64,000 bases of DNA, from assembly GCA_965116335.1 (NCBI GenBank), contig OZ220677.1:2356001-2420000 (forward strand), written 5' to 3'. This stretch comes from G963663315 sp965116335 (GTDB lineage: Bacteria > Pseudomonadota > Gammaproteobacteria > Arenicellales > Poriferihabitantaceae). This document shows positions 25,667 through 35,238 of the stretch, in pieces; position 1 is the stretch's first letter; each line of letters opens with the position of its first letter. A model generated the notes under the pieces. That model was not told the origin of the DNA. It worked only from the letters and a program-made list of their open reading frames with translations, and searched no databases. The position numbers and the translations under genes are program-made.

Positions 25667-26926
25667 TCAGGAAGCCTGTATTTTAGCGATTAGCGCATCG
25701 GCGAATGCGCTGGTGGAAAGTGTGGTCGCGTTATCCATCAGCCGGGCGAAGTCATAAGTAACGGCGCCATCGTCCATCACGGCGGGGAACGCCTCGTTGA
25801 TCAGTTCGGCAGCTTCATTCCATCCCAGGTATTCGAACATCATCACGCCGGAAAACATCAATGAGGACGGGTTGACCTTGTTTTGATTGGCGTATTTGGG
25901 TGCGGTGCCGTGGGTTGCTTCAAAAACCGCGATCCGGTCTGACATGTTGGCGCCGGGAGCAATACCGATACCGCCGACTTCGGCTGCCAGCGCGTCAGAG
26001 AGGTAGTCCCCGTTCAGATTCATGGTCGCGATGACATCAAACTCGGCTGGACGTAATAGCAACAACTGGAACATAATGTCGGCGATGCGATCCTTGACCA
26101 GGACTTTGCCGGCGGGCATTTCACCATTGTAATCGTCCCATAATTCCTCCTCGGTCACAATCTGATCGCGGAATTCCTGTGTGGCGACCTCGTAACCCCA
26201 ATTACGAAAAGCACCTTCCGTGAACTTCATGATATTACCTTTGTGCACCAGAGTGACGCTTGGCCGGTTATGGTCAATGGCGAACTGGATGGCTTTTCTG
26301 ACCAGGCGTTTACTGCCAAACGCGCTGATCGGTTTGACTCCCAGCCCCGCATCCTCGAAAAACGTAGCTCCCATTTCTTCTCTCAGGAACCGGGCCAGTT
26401 TTTTGTTCGCTGCCGTGCCACTTTCATACTCGATTCCGGCGTACACGTCCTCCGTGTTTTCCCGGAAGATGACGACATCGACATCTTGAGGCGCCTTGAG
26501 CGGAGAAGGTACGCCGCGATAGTAACGCACCGGCCGGACGCAGGCGTAAAGATCCATCTGTTGTCTCAACGATACGTTCAATGAACGGAATCCGCCCCCG
26601 ATTGGCGTGGTTAATGGCCCCTTTATGGATACCACGAGCTCTTTCATGGCTGCGAGCGTTTCCGCGGGGAAATAGTCTCCCTCATAAATTCCGGCTGCTT
26701 TTTCCCCCATGTACAGCTCGCACCAGTGCACTTTTCTCTTGCCGGAATAAGCCTTGTCAACGGCGGCATCCCAGACTCTTAATGAGGCGGAGGTAATGTC
26801 AGGCCCGATGCCATCGCCTTCGACATATCCGAGAATCGGGTTATCCGGCACTCTGGGTCTGCCGTCTGTTATTGTGACTTTTGCCCCGTTTTCCGGGAAT
26901 CTGATATGCCGATAGGTCATGTCCAA
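25667..26926 (-). CDS. icd: NADP-dependent isocitrate dehydrogenase
   Basis: A 419-residue TCA-cycle enzyme converting isocitrate to 2-oxoglutarate. It closely follows the E. coli type (416 residues): YVEGDGIGPDIT at the start, RSLNVSLRQQMDLYACVRPVRY with the substrate-binding and phosphorylatable serine, KGNIMKFTEGAF with the catalytic lysine region, and ATHGTAPKYANQN near the end. The serine suggests possible control by an isocitrate dehydrogenase kinase, though no aceK is in the window. It is read alone, with promoters in the 95-base gap upstream. Confidence 0.96.
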   Translation of the reverse strand: MDMTYRHIRFPENGAKVTITDGRPRVPDNPILGYVEGDGIGPDITSASLRVWDAAVDKAYSGKRKVHWCELYMGEKAAGIYEGDYFPAETLAAMKELVVSIKGPLTTPIGGGFRSLNVSLRQQMDLYACVRPVRYYRGVPSPLKAPQDVDVVIFRENTEDVYAGIEYESGTAANKKLARFLREEMGATFFEDAGLGVKPISAFGSKRLVRKAIQFAIDHNRPSVTLVHKGNIMKFTEGAFRNWGYEVATQEFRDQIVTEEELWDDYNGEMPAGKVLVKDRIADIMFQLLLLRPAEFDVIATMNLNGDYLSDALAAEVGGIGIAPGANMSDRIAVFEATHGTAPKYANQNKVNPSSLMFSGVMMFEYLGWNEAAELINEAFPAVMDDGAVTYDFARLMDNATTLSTSAFADALIAKIQAS

Positions 26927-27021
26927 AATGAAATTCGATGGTGAAACTGAGGTCTGAAACTATACTATAATTGTCAGCAGGATTGTCAGTAAATATCCGT
27001 CCGGGTTGTACAGCGGCTGAA

Positions 27022-27474
27022 CTATGAATAGATGCAGTGCACCCATTCGGATTTTGCAGGTCCTGATATAGTCCATTTCAGCGACAGGGCTTGTTCTTTC
27101 AGGGTGATTTCGGCGTGGTAGGTGTCGTTGTTGCAAATGTGGGGTGAGCAGCTTTTCCAGGATAAATCGCAGGACGAATCGGATTGTGGCACGAATTCGA
27201 CCAGTTCCACCGGGTGCGTTTCACCCTGGCGAAGATGTTGCAGTCGGATGATGTTGTCCGACCGGGTTCTGTGCCATCGGTAGCGATTGGAAAAGTTCAG
27301 GCTGAGTCCTGATTCAGCAGTCCACGATCCGGTTTCGCTGAATGTGATACGGCTGTCGTCCGGGCATTCGACGACGACCTTGCCGCTGCCGGATACGCGC
27401 CAATGATGGTCTGCATGGTATGATTGCGATTCGAATGTAATCCTGGATATGGTTTTTAATCGCTGCCAGAGCAT
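27022..27474 (-). CDS. DUF6314-family protein
   Basis: A 150-residue protein with HHWRVSGSGKVVVE, TFSETGSW, then RYRWHRTRSDNIIRLQHLRQG and PHICNNDTYHAEI, ending in LSLKWTISGPAKSE. This order of short conserved blocks matches the small family labelled DUF6314, predicted to be a beta-rich, lipocalin-like fold. There is no signal peptide. It follows the desulfurase-like gene by 45 bases and may be cotranscribed with it. Function unknown. Confidence 0.75.
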   Translation of the reverse strand: MLWQRLKTISRITFESQSYHADHHWRVSGSGKVVVECPDDSRITFSETGSWTAESGLSLNFSNRYRWHRTRSDNIIRLQHLRQGETHPVELVEFVPQSDSSCDLSWKSCSPHICNNDTYHAEITLKEQALSLKWTISGPAKSEWVHCIYS

Positions 27475-27519
27475 GACCGCGCCCGACCGTGACGATCAGC
27501 AAGCCGTGCCACCTTCCAG

Positions 27520-28779
27520 TCAGGACAGTGCGCTATCGAGAGCGGCCAGCACTTTCTGCACTTCTTCATGGCTTGAATAGTGAGCCAGAGAGATACGGAC
27601 GACGCCGTCATCCGGGTCCATGCCGAGGGCATTAATCAGACGCCAGGCGTAGAAATGGCCGTTTTCGCAGCCAATCCCCTGATCCTGCATTTGTGACGAT
27701 ACCGATTGCGCTGATGTATGCAGGGGTCTGAATGCGATGGTAGGCGCCCGGTCGCCATCCCGGGTATGGGCTTTGCCGATCAGCCGGGCATTACGGTTGT
27801 GATGCAGATAATCCACAATGGGTCCCGCCAGCTGATCTTCGTGGTCGCTTAACAGGCTGCCGATTTGTTGCAGTTTCCGGGGCATGGTCAGGGCACCGCC
27901 CCGTGCTTCATCCGGTATCCCGTAGTGATGACGGTATAGCGCCTCGAAATAATCCAGCACGCCGGCACAGCCCGCGACCTGCGCATGTTGCGGCCCGGCT
28001 GGATTGAACCACTTGCCCGGTGATGCGGTATTGAAAAAATGACACTGCGGGGCCAGGGTATCCATGATCTCCTGATTAATATACATCAGACTCTGGTGAG
28101 GGCCGAAAACCTTGTACAAGCTGAAAACGTAGCCGTCCACGCCCAGCGCTTTCAGATCGCAAATCTGGTGGGGGGCATGGCCTACTGCGTCAATAAATAC
28201 CTTGATCGCGGGATTGTACGCCTTGATCTGACGGCTAATGGCCGCAACCGGGTTGCTGGTGCCGGTAATGTTGGAGCAGTGCGTGAAAAATACCCATCGG
28301 GTTCTTTCACTCAGCAGGGGAACCAGGGCTTCAGGACTCAATAATCCATCCTGACTGTCTACCCGCCATTCGTGCAGGGTGGCATTCTTCTGTTGCGCCA
28401 TTCTTCTCCATACCCCGTTATTGGCCTCATGATCCTGGTTGGTCACGATGATTTCATCGCCTTCATTCCACTGTGCGCCGATAGCCTGAGCCATTACATA
28501 GGTATTGCTTGAGGTCGATGGTCCGATAGTCAGTTCGTCCGGGGAAATGTTGAGCGCCGCCGCCCAGCCGAGAATGGCTCGATCCATAGCCTCTCCGGCG
28601 GCGGTTGAAGTGGCGTACCGTTCATAAGGCTGAACCCGGGTATGCGTGTTATACTGGTTCAGTATCTGGTTGACCTGGTTGGCCACATAGCTGCCCCCCG
28701 CATTGGCGCAAAATACAAAATCCGGGTCATCGGATAGTTGGTTGAATTGTTTTCTGGCAAATTCGACATCAAGTTTCAT
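27520..28779 (-). CDS. Class V aminotransferase, cysteine desulfurase-like
   Basis: A 419-residue PLP enzyme if started at MKLDVEFARKQF (28779); a further in-frame ATG at 28818 adds 13 residues. It resembles the cysteine desulfurase-like group whose members are not true IscS or SufS. PLP contacts are visible as IGPSTSSNTYV, TNQDHEANNGVW, FIDAVGHAPHQ and the lysine in FSLYKVFGPHQ. HTRVQPYERYATSTAAGEA is typical of this subgroup. It diverges from erpA, an iron-sulfur insertion gene, which may be a functional hint. The substrate is unknown. Confidence 0.82.
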   Translation of the reverse strand: MKLDVEFARKQFNQLSDDPDFVFCANAGGSYVANQVNQILNQYNTHTRVQPYERYATSTAAGEAMDRAILGWAAALNISPDELTIGPSTSSNTYVMAQAIGAQWNEGDEIIVTNQDHEANNGVWRRMAQQKNATLHEWRVDSQDGLLSPEALVPLLSERTRWVFFTHCSNITGTSNPVAAISRQIKAYNPAIKVFIDAVGHAPHQICDLKALGVDGYVFSLYKVFGPHQSLMYINQEIMDTLAPQCHFFNTASPGKWFNPAGPQHAQVAGCAGVLDYFEALYRHHYGIPDEARGGALTMPRKLQQIGSLLSDHEDQLAGPIVDYLHHNRNARLIGKAHTRDGDRAPTIAFRPLHTSAQSVSSQMQDQGIGCENGHFYAWRLINALGMDPDDGVVRISLAHYSSHEEVQKVLAALDSALS

Positions 28780-28868
28780 GTGAAGGGGCTCTTTCGTATA
28801 TTTTGTAATGGAAACCATATTATAATCCCCATATTGAGGTTAATGTATATTCGTACTGGCGCAAGACA

Positions 28869-29201
28869 ATGGAATCAGATCTTAAAATCACCCGTGATGC
28901 AGTGACCCGGATTAATCAACTGCTGGAGACCAAGGGCAATCCTGAGCTGATGCTGCGGGTTTATATACAGGGCGGCGGATGTTCCGGTTTCCAGTATGGT
29001 TTCCAGTTCGATGATGCCCGTCAGGAAGACGATATATCCATAGAACAGGAAGGAATCCGGGTATTGGTCGATATGCTCAGTCTGCAATATCTGGATGGGG
29101 CAGAAATTGATTATAAGGACGATCTGATGGGGAGTCGGTTTCTGGTCAACAACCCCAATGCCTCAACCACTTGCGGTTGCGGATCGTCATTTTCCATCTG
29201 A
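28869..29201 (+). CDS. erpA: Iron-sulfur cluster insertion protein ErpA
   Basis: A 110-residue A-type carrier that delivers Fe-S clusters to targets such as IspG/IspH. The three cluster-binding cysteines are in GGGCSGFQYGF and at the C-terminus in TTCGCGSSF. The intervening block with LVDMLSLQYLDGAEIDY is typical. The size is standard. It diverges from the desulfurase-like gene with about 90 bases between them and precedes the grpE heat-shock promoter. Confidence 0.94.
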   Translation: MESDLKITRDAVTRINQLLETKGNPELMLRVYIQGGGCSGFQYGFQFDDARQEDDISIEQEGIRVLVDMLSLQYLDGAEIDYKDDLMGSRFLVNNPNASTTCGCGSSFSI

Positions 29202-29279
29202 AATCAGGTTTCCGGAGAGCGGTTTTTCGGGGGAACTCCGATTTTTCCCGAAAGCCGGGTATTTGCTTGAGCCTCAGCC

Positions 29280-29307
29280 CTTGAGCTTTTGTCGGCAGCC
29301 CCCATAT
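29280..29307 (+). promoter_or_regulatory. Sigma-32 (heat-shock) promoter of grpE
   Basis: CTTGAG at 29280-29285 and CCCCATAT at 29300-29307 match the RpoH consensus (CTTGAA and CCCCATnT) with 14 bases between. The -10 element lies 43 bases before the grpE ATG. This fits heat-shock control of grpE-dnaK-dnaJ. Confidence 0.8.
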
Positions 29308-29350
29308 TGCAACATATTATGATCCAACCCCTATCTTATTGTATTGAATT

Positions 29351-30007
29351 ATGAGTCAAGATTACGAAAAAGGTTCAGAGCCGCAAGGTGATAACGGTGC
29401 CTCTCCAGGTGATCAGGCGGAAACGGCCCGGACAGCGGGCCATGATCCAGAGTCCACAGACGCTGAACAATCGGATTTATCTCCGGCGGGAGGTGAATCT
29501 TCAGAATTTGAGGATGACTCCCGGGAAGACCTGATCGAAAAGCTGGTTTCTGCTCACGATCAGATCGAGGAAATGAAGAGCGGCTATGTTCGAGCCAAAG
29601 CGGATGTTGAGAATATTCGGCGTCGCAGCCAGAATGAAATAGTCGCAGCCAGGAAATATGCGATCGAGAAGTTCGCACAGGAATTGCTGGGTGTGCTCGA
29701 CAGCCTGGATCAGGCCAGCAAGGTGGAAATGGATGGAACCCGCAGTGAGCCGGTATCGAAAATGAAGGAAGGGCTGGAGCTGACTCTGAAACAGTTTGCG
29801 ACGGCGATGGAGAAATTCGGCATCACCGCGGTGGAAGCTGCGCCCGGAGTCAAATTCGATCCCGACCTGCATCAGGCAATCAGCATGGCACCGACTGACG
29901 AGGTCGAGCCGGATCATATTTTAAGTGTGATGCAGCAAGGGTTCCTGTTGAAGGATCGTCTTTTGCGTCCGGCTATGGTGGTGATCGCGCAAAGCAGCGG
30001 GAAATAA
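29351..30007 (+). CDS. grpE: Nucleotide exchange factor GrpE
   Basis: A 218-residue homodimeric co-chaperone that releases ADP from DnaK. The first 55 residues are acidic and disordered. A long coiled coil follows (LVSAHDQIEEMKSGYVRAKA, then DVENIRRRSQNE), and the beta-rich head has the family signature DPDLHQAISM. The C-terminus LLKDRLLRPAMVVI is typical. It begins 43 bases after a clear sigma-32 promoter and precedes dnaK by 84 bases. Confidence 0.95.
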   Translation: MSQDYEKGSEPQGDNGASPGDQAETARTAGHDPESTDAEQSDLSPAGGESSEFEDDSREDLIEKLVSAHDQIEEMKSGYVRAKADVENIRRRSQNEIVAARKYAIEKFAQELLGVLDSLDQASKVEMDGTRSEPVSKMKEGLELTLKQFATAMEKFGITAVEAAPGVKFDPDLHQAISMAPTDEVEPDHILSVMQQGFLLKDRLLRPAMVVIAQSSGK

Positions 30008-30017
30008 CCGGCCAATA

Positions 30018-30045
30018 CTTGTTATTGAATAATTAATCCCTATAT
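30018..30045 (+). promoter_or_regulatory. Possible sigma-32 promoter of dnaK
   Basis: CTTGTT at 30018-30023 and CCCTATAT at 30038-30045 are spaced by 14 bases and resemble the RpoH consensus with two changes. They lie in the grpE-dnaK gap, about 45 bases before the dnaK ATG. Weaker than the grpE promoter. Confidence 0.4.
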
Positions 30046-30091
30046 CTAAAAGCCAGTTCTTTAAGTTACAGGTTTATTGAGGAAGCAACCA

Positions 30092-32026
30092 ATGTCAAAA
30101 ATTATCGGTATCGACCTGGGAACCACCAACTCCTGCGTGGCAGTGATGGAAGGCAGTACCCCGAAGGTCATTGAAAACAGCGAAGGTGATCGCACTACGC
30201 CTTCCGTTATCGCTTTTACCAAAGACGATGAGGCGCTGGTCGGTCAATCGGCCAAACGACAGTCGGTCACCAACCCGGAAAACACCATTTTCGCGGTAAA
30301 ACGTCTGATCGGGCGTCAATTCAATGAGGACGTGGTGCAGCGTGACCTGGACCTGATGCCTTACAAGATTGTCAAGGCAAAAAACGGCGATGCCTGGGTT
30401 GAAGCGGGTGGCAGGCAAATGGCGGCTCCGGAAATATCCGCCCGGATTCTGCAGAAAATGAAACAGACTGCGGAAGATTACCTGGGTGAGAAAGTGACCG
30501 AGGCAGTCATCACGGTGCCCGCTTACTTCAATGACTCCCAGAGGCAGGCGACCAAGGACGCTGGTAAAATAGCGGGCCTGGATGTGAAAAGAATCATCAA
30601 TGAGCCGACTGCGGCGGCGCTGGCCTATGGTATGGACAAGGCCAGGGGCGATCACAAGATTGTGGTTTATGATCTGGGTGGCGGCACCTTTGATGTTTCG
30701 GTCATTGAAATCGCCGAGGTGGATGGCGAGTATCAGTTTGAAGTGCTCTCCACCAATGGCGATACCTTCCTCGGCGGGGAGGATTTCGACCGTCGGTTGA
30801 TTGATTATCTGGCGGATGAATTCCAGAAGGATCAGGGTATGAATCTGCGCGGTGACCCGCTGGCGATGCAACGTCTCAAGGAAGGCGCGGAAAAAGCCAA
30901 AATCGAGTTGTCCTCCAGCTCCCAGACTGAGGTCAACCTGCCTTACATTACGGCGGACGCGAGTGGCCCCAAGCACTTGAACATGAAGCTGTCCAGGGCA
31001 AAACTGGAATCCCTGATTGATGATCTGCTGAAGCGGACGCTGGGCCCCTGCAGGACTGCACTCCAGGATGCCGGTATCAAAATCTCTGAGATCAATGACG
31101 TGATTCTGGTGGGCGGACAGACCAGAATGCCGAAGGTGCATGAGGTTGTAGAGAACTTTTTCGGCAAGGAAGCGCGGCGGGATGTCAACCCGGACGAAGC
31201 CGTCGCCATGGGCGCCGCCATTCAGGGTGGAGTGCTCGGCGGAGATGTCAAGGACGTGCTGCTGCTGGATGTGACGCCGCTCTCTCTGGGTATTGAAACC
31301 CTGGGCGGAGTGATGACGAAGCTGGTGGAAAAGAATACCACCATCCCGACCAACGCCAGTCAGGTATTCTCGACTGCGGAGGACAACCAGAATGCGGTTA
31401 CGGTGCATGTGCTGCAGGGGGAGCGGGAGATTGCCAGTGGCAACAAATCCCTCGGTCGTTTCGACCTGACCGAGATACCCCCGGCGCGCCGCGGCGTACC
31501 CCAGATCGAGGTTTCGTTCGATATCGACTCCAACGGCATACTGCATGTTTCCGCCAGGGACAAGGCTACCGGCAAGCAAAACAAGATCGTGATCAAATCC
31601 AGCTCCGGCCTGTCTGATGATGAGATCGAAAACATGGTTCGCGATGCTGAGGAGCACGCCGAAGAGGATAAAAAGGCGCGGGAACTGGTGGATGCTCGCA
31701 ATCAGGGCGAAGCGCTGGTTCACGGCGTCAGGAAATCTCTGGAAGAACTGGGTGACAAGGTTGATGAGAGTGAGAAGCAGGGCATTGAATCGGCCATTGG
31801 CGAGCTTGAAGAGGCATTGAAAGAGGATGACCTCGAGGCAATCAAATCCAAATCTGAAGCCCTGTCGCAGGTCAGTTACAAGCTCGCAGAGCAAATGTAC
31901 GCCCAGGCTGACAGCACCGGCGATGGCGGTGGCGATGCTGCGGGTGAGTCGAACCAGCGGGATGCGGGGGATGATGTCGTCGATGCTGAGTTTGAAGAAA
32001 TTGATGACGATAAAAAGAAACCCTGA
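30092..32026 (+). CDS. dnaK: Hsp70 chaperone DnaK
   Basis: A 644-residue chaperone. The true start is ATG 30092 (MSKIIGIDLGTTNSCVAV); the in-frame TTG at 30077 adds five non-family residues. The nucleotide-binding domain shows the phosphate loops IGIDLGTTNS and IVVYDLGGGTFDVS and the ILVGGQTRMPKV hinge. The substrate domain begins after LLLDVTPLSLGIE. A G/A/D-rich tail ends in the acidic DAEFEEIDDDK motif that docks co-chaperones. The long open frame on the other strand across this gene is a codon-bias shadow. Confidence 0.97.
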   Translation: MSKIIGIDLGTTNSCVAVMEGSTPKVIENSEGDRTTPSVIAFTKDDEALVGQSAKRQSVTNPENTIFAVKRLIGRQFNEDVVQRDLDLMPYKIVKAKNGDAWVEAGGRQMAAPEISARILQKMKQTAEDYLGEKVTEAVITVPAYFNDSQRQATKDAGKIAGLDVKRIINEPTAAALAYGMDKARGDHKIVVYDLGGGTFDVSVIEIAEVDGEYQFEVLSTNGDTFLGGEDFDRRLIDYLADEFQKDQGMNLRGDPLAMQRLKEGAEKAKIELSSSSQTEVNLPYITADASGPKHLNMKLSRAKLESLIDDLLKRTLGPCRTALQDAGIKISEINDVILVGGQTRMPKVHEVVENFFGKEARRDVNPDEAVAMGAAIQGGVLGGDVKDVLLLDVTPLSLGIETLGGVMTKLVEKNTTIPTNASQVFSTAEDNQNAVTVHVLQGEREIASGNKSLGRFDLTEIPPARRGVPQIEVSFDIDSNGILHVSARDKATGKQNKIVIKSSSGLSDDEIENMVRDAEEHAEEDKKARELVDARNQGEALVHGVRKSLEELGDKVDESEKQGIESAIGELEEALKEDDLEAIKSKSEALSQVSYKLAEQMYAQADSTGDGGGDAAGESNQRDAGDDVVDAEFEEIDDDKKKP

Positions 32027-32142
32027 GCGCACCGATTTGCAGAAGTAACAGAATCCACCGGAGGCGGTATCTCACTGAAATGCGGTCGAAGCGCAAGGTG
32101 GTAATCCTGGCTTTTGCATGGTGTTAAGGCATGGAATAAACG

Positions 32143-33261
32143 ATGTCGAAAAGAGACTATTACGAAATCCTGGGAGTGGAGCGGACGGCCAGTGAGCCGG
32201 ATATGAAGAAGGCCTATCGCAAGCTGGCCATGAAATATCATCCGGACCGCAACCAGAACAGTGAGCAGTCGGAAACCAGATTCAAAGAGGTACAGGAGGC
32301 CTGGAGTGTACTTTCCGACCCCCGCAAACGGGCTGCTTATGACCAGTTCGGACATGCTGGCGTAGACCCGTCAAGTGGTGCGGGAGCCACTGGCGCTGGC
32401 GGGGTTGGTGATATTTTCGGTGATATTTTCGGTGATATTTTCGGTACGGCTGGCGGACGACGGCACAGTCGCGGATCGGATTTACGATTTCGCCTCAACT
32501 TGACGTTGGAAGAGGCGGTCAACGGGGTCGAGAAACAGATCCGCGTTCCCAGAATGTCGGATTGCGCCACCTGCAAGGGCTCGGGTTCGCGTCCGGGTTC
32601 TTCAGCGAAGACCTGCCAGACCTGTGGCGGTCAGGGTCAGGTCCGGATGCAGCAGGGCTTTTTCTCTGTTCAGCAGACCTGTTCGGCCTGCAAGGGTCAG
32701 GGTCAGGTGATCACGGATCTCTGTTCATCCTGTCACGGTCAGGGTCTGGTCAGGGAGGAAAAGACGCTTTCTGTGAAGATTCCGGCCGGAGTGGATAATG
32801 ATGACCAGATCAGATTGTCGGGTGAGGGTGAAAGTGCCGGTCCGGGCACTTCTCCGGGGGACTTGTATGTCCAGGTTCGACTGAAGAAACACGAAATATT
32901 CGAGCGGCGTGATGACGATCTGTATTGTGAGGTGCCCGCCAGCTTTTTAGTGATGGCACTGGGCGGGGAACTGGAAATCCCCACTCTGTCTGGTCGGGGT
33001 AATTTGAGAATCCCGCCGGAAAGTCAGTCTGGCAAGGTGTTTCGGTTGAAAGGCAAGGGAGTCCGTAATGTTCGGACGGGCAATCAGGGAGACTTGTATT
33101 GCCGGGCTGTTGTTGAAACCCCGGTCAACCTGACCCGGAAACAAAAAGCGTTGTTGCAGGATTTCGGGGACAGCCTGGAGAAAAATGGTAACAAACATTC
33201 TCCACGTACTGAGTCATGGTCGGACAAGATAAAGTCATTCTTTGATGAACTGGTTCCCTGA
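32143..33261 (+). CDS. dnaJ: Hsp40 co-chaperone DnaJ
   Basis: A 372-residue type A J-protein. The J domain (MSKRDYYEILGVERTASEPD) carries the HPD tripeptide in KYHPDRNQ. A Gly/Phe-rich region contains a short tandem repeat (listed separately). Four CxxCxGxG zinc repeats follow: CATCKGSG, CQTCGGQG, CSACKGQG and CSSCHGQG. The C-terminal client-binding domain is complete. It follows dnaK by 116 bases. Confidence 0.97.
   Translation: MSKRDYYEILGVERTASEPDMKKAYRKLAMKYHPDRNQNSEQSETRFKEVQEAWSVLSDPRKRAAYDQFGHAGVDPSSGAGATGAGGVGDIFGDIFGDIFGTAGGRRHSRGSDLRFRLNLTLEEAVNGVEKQIRVPRMSDCATCKGSGSRPGSSAKTCQTCGGQGQVRMQQGFFSVQQTCSACKGQGQVITDLCSSCHGQGLVREEKTLSVKIPAGVDNDDQIRLSGEGESAGPGTSPGDLYVQVRLKKHEIFERRDDDLYCEVPASFLVMALGGELEIPTLSGRGNLRIPPESQSGKVFRLKGKGVRNVRTGNQGDLYCRAVVETPVNLTRKQKALLQDFGDSLEKNGNKHSPRTESWSDKIKSFFDELVP
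32407..32442 (+). repeat. Three tandem 12-bp units inside dnaJ (GDIF x3)
   Basis: The unit GGTGATATTTTC occurs three times without a gap and encodes GDIF-GDIF-GDIF in the Gly/Phe-rich linker. The copies are identical, so this is a potential slippage site changing linker length in steps of four residues. Confidence 0.9.
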
Positions 33262-33321
33262 AACCCGCCTGACGATGCCGGGGTTGCCGGCTTGAATCAA
33301 TCACCGCCGTAGGCTCGACTG

Positions 33322-35238
33322 ATGGCAGGCGTACACAAGACACTGGGCAAGGACGGGGTATTCCACCGCAATCTTCCGGGATTCACGCCTCGAAGAGCTC
33401 AACAGGAAATGGCGTTTGAGGTGGAATCCGCGCTGCGCTACGGCGGTAATCTGGTGGTTGAGTCGGGCACCGGTACTGGCAAGACGTTCGCTTACTTGAT
33501 CCCGGTGATTAAAAGCGGCAAACGGACGATTATATCAACCGGAACCAGGCACCTGCAGGAACAGATTTTCTTCCGCGACCTGCCCACCGTACTTGAGACG
33601 CTGGATACGCAGGTCAATGCGGTTCTCCTGAAAGGACGTTCGAATTACCTGTGCCGGTATCGGTTGAAGCTGAACAGTCAGCAAGGTGACCTGATTGGAC
33701 GAACCGACCAGCTGGCCTACGATGCCCTGGATGACTGGTCGAATCGCACCGTGACCGGGGATATTGCCGAGGTTACCGGAATCAGTGAGAGTTCCCGTGT
33801 CTGGTCGAAAGTGACCTCAACCGCCGAGAACTGTCTGGGCGGGAAGTGCCCGGACTTCAGCCGGTGTTTCGTCAACCAGGCCAGGCAACAGGCGCTCAAG
33901 GCGCATATCGTGGTGGTCAACCATCACTTGTTCTTCTCGGACATTACATTGAGGACAGAAGGCTTTGGCGAGCTTCTGCCTGACCATGAGGCGGTTATAC
34001 TGGATGAGGCGCATACGGTGGCTGATACCGCCACCCGGTTCTTTGGACATTCTGTCTCCAGTTTCCAGCTTAAGGATTTGATCACAGACATACTGGTGGC
34101 GGAACAGGATGAGAAAAGTGCGGTCAATCTCCGGGAGGTCACCGCCCCGGTTGTAAGCCGGATCAAACAATTCCAGCGATACTGCGAAACACTCAAAATC
34201 GAATCCGGCACCCTCGCCGACCTGACATGCAATCGGTTCGACCAGGTCTGGATGCCATTGTATGATTGTCTGTCGGAGCTTGTTGACGCGCTGGAGGTGG
34301 CGGCGCCAGCCGGCGAAGCCTTAAGCAAATGTTACAGTCGGGCTGTACGCATCATCGGTCAACTGGAAGTCTGGCGGGAGGACCGGGAAAGAGACAGTGT
34401 CTGTTGGCTGGAAACCGGCAAGAGCTTTTTCCGGCTCAATGTTTCTCCGTTGAATGTCGGCAAGCACTTCGACCGGTTTTTATCAAGACCGGAGGTTTCC
34501 TGGATATTCACCTCTGCCACTCTCGCCGTAGGGGACGACTTTTCTTCATTCTGTGGTCAGCTAGGACTTCACGAAGCCGAGACGCATTGCTGGGAAAGCC
34601 CATACAACTTCCAGGCTAATTCCCTGCTGTATCTGCCGAAAAACCTGCCCGACCCGCGCGACATGGATTTTTGTCATGCGCTGGTTGATGTCATCATGGA
34701 TGTAACCAATGCCAGTTCTGGACGCGCCTTCTGCCTGTTCACCAGTCATGCAATGATGCAGCGGGTTCATCAGGAACTGTCGGAAAAGTGCCGGTGGCCG
34801 CTGTTTTTGCAGGGGCGGGCTTCCAAACAACACTTGCTGAAACAGTTTCTGGATACCGAAAACTCAATCCTGCTCGGTACTGCGAGTTTTTGGGAGGGTG
34901 TTGATGTCAAGGGCGAGGCGTTGAGTTGTGTGATTATCGACAAACTGCCGTTTGAACCGCCGTCAAATCCGCTGTTGAAAAGCAGGTTGCAGGCTTGTGA
35001 AGAAAATAATGGAGTTCCCTTCATGGACATCCAGGTGCCTGATGCGGTGATTTCCCTGAAACAGGGAGCGGGCCGTTTGATTCGCTCCGAAAAGGATAAA
35101 GGGGTCCTGGTCCTCTGTGATTCCAGAATCTCAACCAAATCGTATGGCAAACTGTTTCTGGACAGCCTGCCTCCGATGCCGGTAACCCGTGATATTGACG
35201 AGATATACCGGTTTTTCAGATCACGGGCAGGGTCATGA
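33322..35238 (+). CDS. yoaA: DinG/YoaA-type ATP-dependent DNA helicase
   Basis: A 638-residue superfamily 2 helicase of the XPD/DinG group. Walker A is ESGTGTGKTFAYLIP, the DEAH box is VILDEAHTVADTA, and the C-terminal motifs include GTASFWEGVDVKGE and KQGAGRLIRSE. Four cysteines (one in SNYLCRYR, then C-x4-C-x5-C in NCLGGKCPDFSRC) form the expected Fe-S cluster site. YoaA in E. coli works with the polymerase clamp-loader chi subunit in repair. It overlaps tsaB by four bases (ATGA), the common yoaA-tsaB arrangement. Confidence 0.93.
   Translation: MAGVHKTLGKDGVFHRNLPGFTPRRAQQEMAFEVESALRYGGNLVVESGTGTGKTFAYLIPVIKSGKRTIISTGTRHLQEQIFFRDLPTVLETLDTQVNAVLLKGRSNYLCRYRLKLNSQQGDLIGRTDQLAYDALDDWSNRTVTGDIAEVTGISESSRVWSKVTSTAENCLGGKCPDFSRCFVNQARQQALKAHIVVVNHHLFFSDITLRTEGFGELLPDHEAVILDEAHTVADTATRFFGHSVSSFQLKDLITDILVAEQDEKSAVNLREVTAPVVSRIKQFQRYCETLKIESGTLADLTCNRFDQVWMPLYDCLSELVDALEVAAPAGEALSKCYSRAVRIIGQLEVWREDRERDSVCWLETGKSFFRLNVSPLNVGKHFDRFLSRPEVSWIFTSATLAVGDDFSSFCGQLGLHEAETHCWESPYNFQANSLLYLPKNLPDPRDMDFCHALVDVIMDVTNASSGRAFCLFTSHAMMQRVHQELSEKCRWPLFLQGRASKQHLLKQFLDTENSILLGTASFWEGVDVKGEALSCVIIDKLPFEPPSNPLLKSRLQACEENNGVPFMDIQVPDAVISLKQGAGRLIRSEKDKGVLVLCDSRISTKSYGKLFLDSLPPMPVTRDIDEIYRFFRSRAGS

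Noticed and set aside
30095..32032. A 645-codon open frame antisense to dnaK
   Set aside because: It is the third-position shadow of a G+C-biased, highly expressed gene. It has no ribosome site or domain pattern, and antisense frames of this kind are common opposite dnaK.
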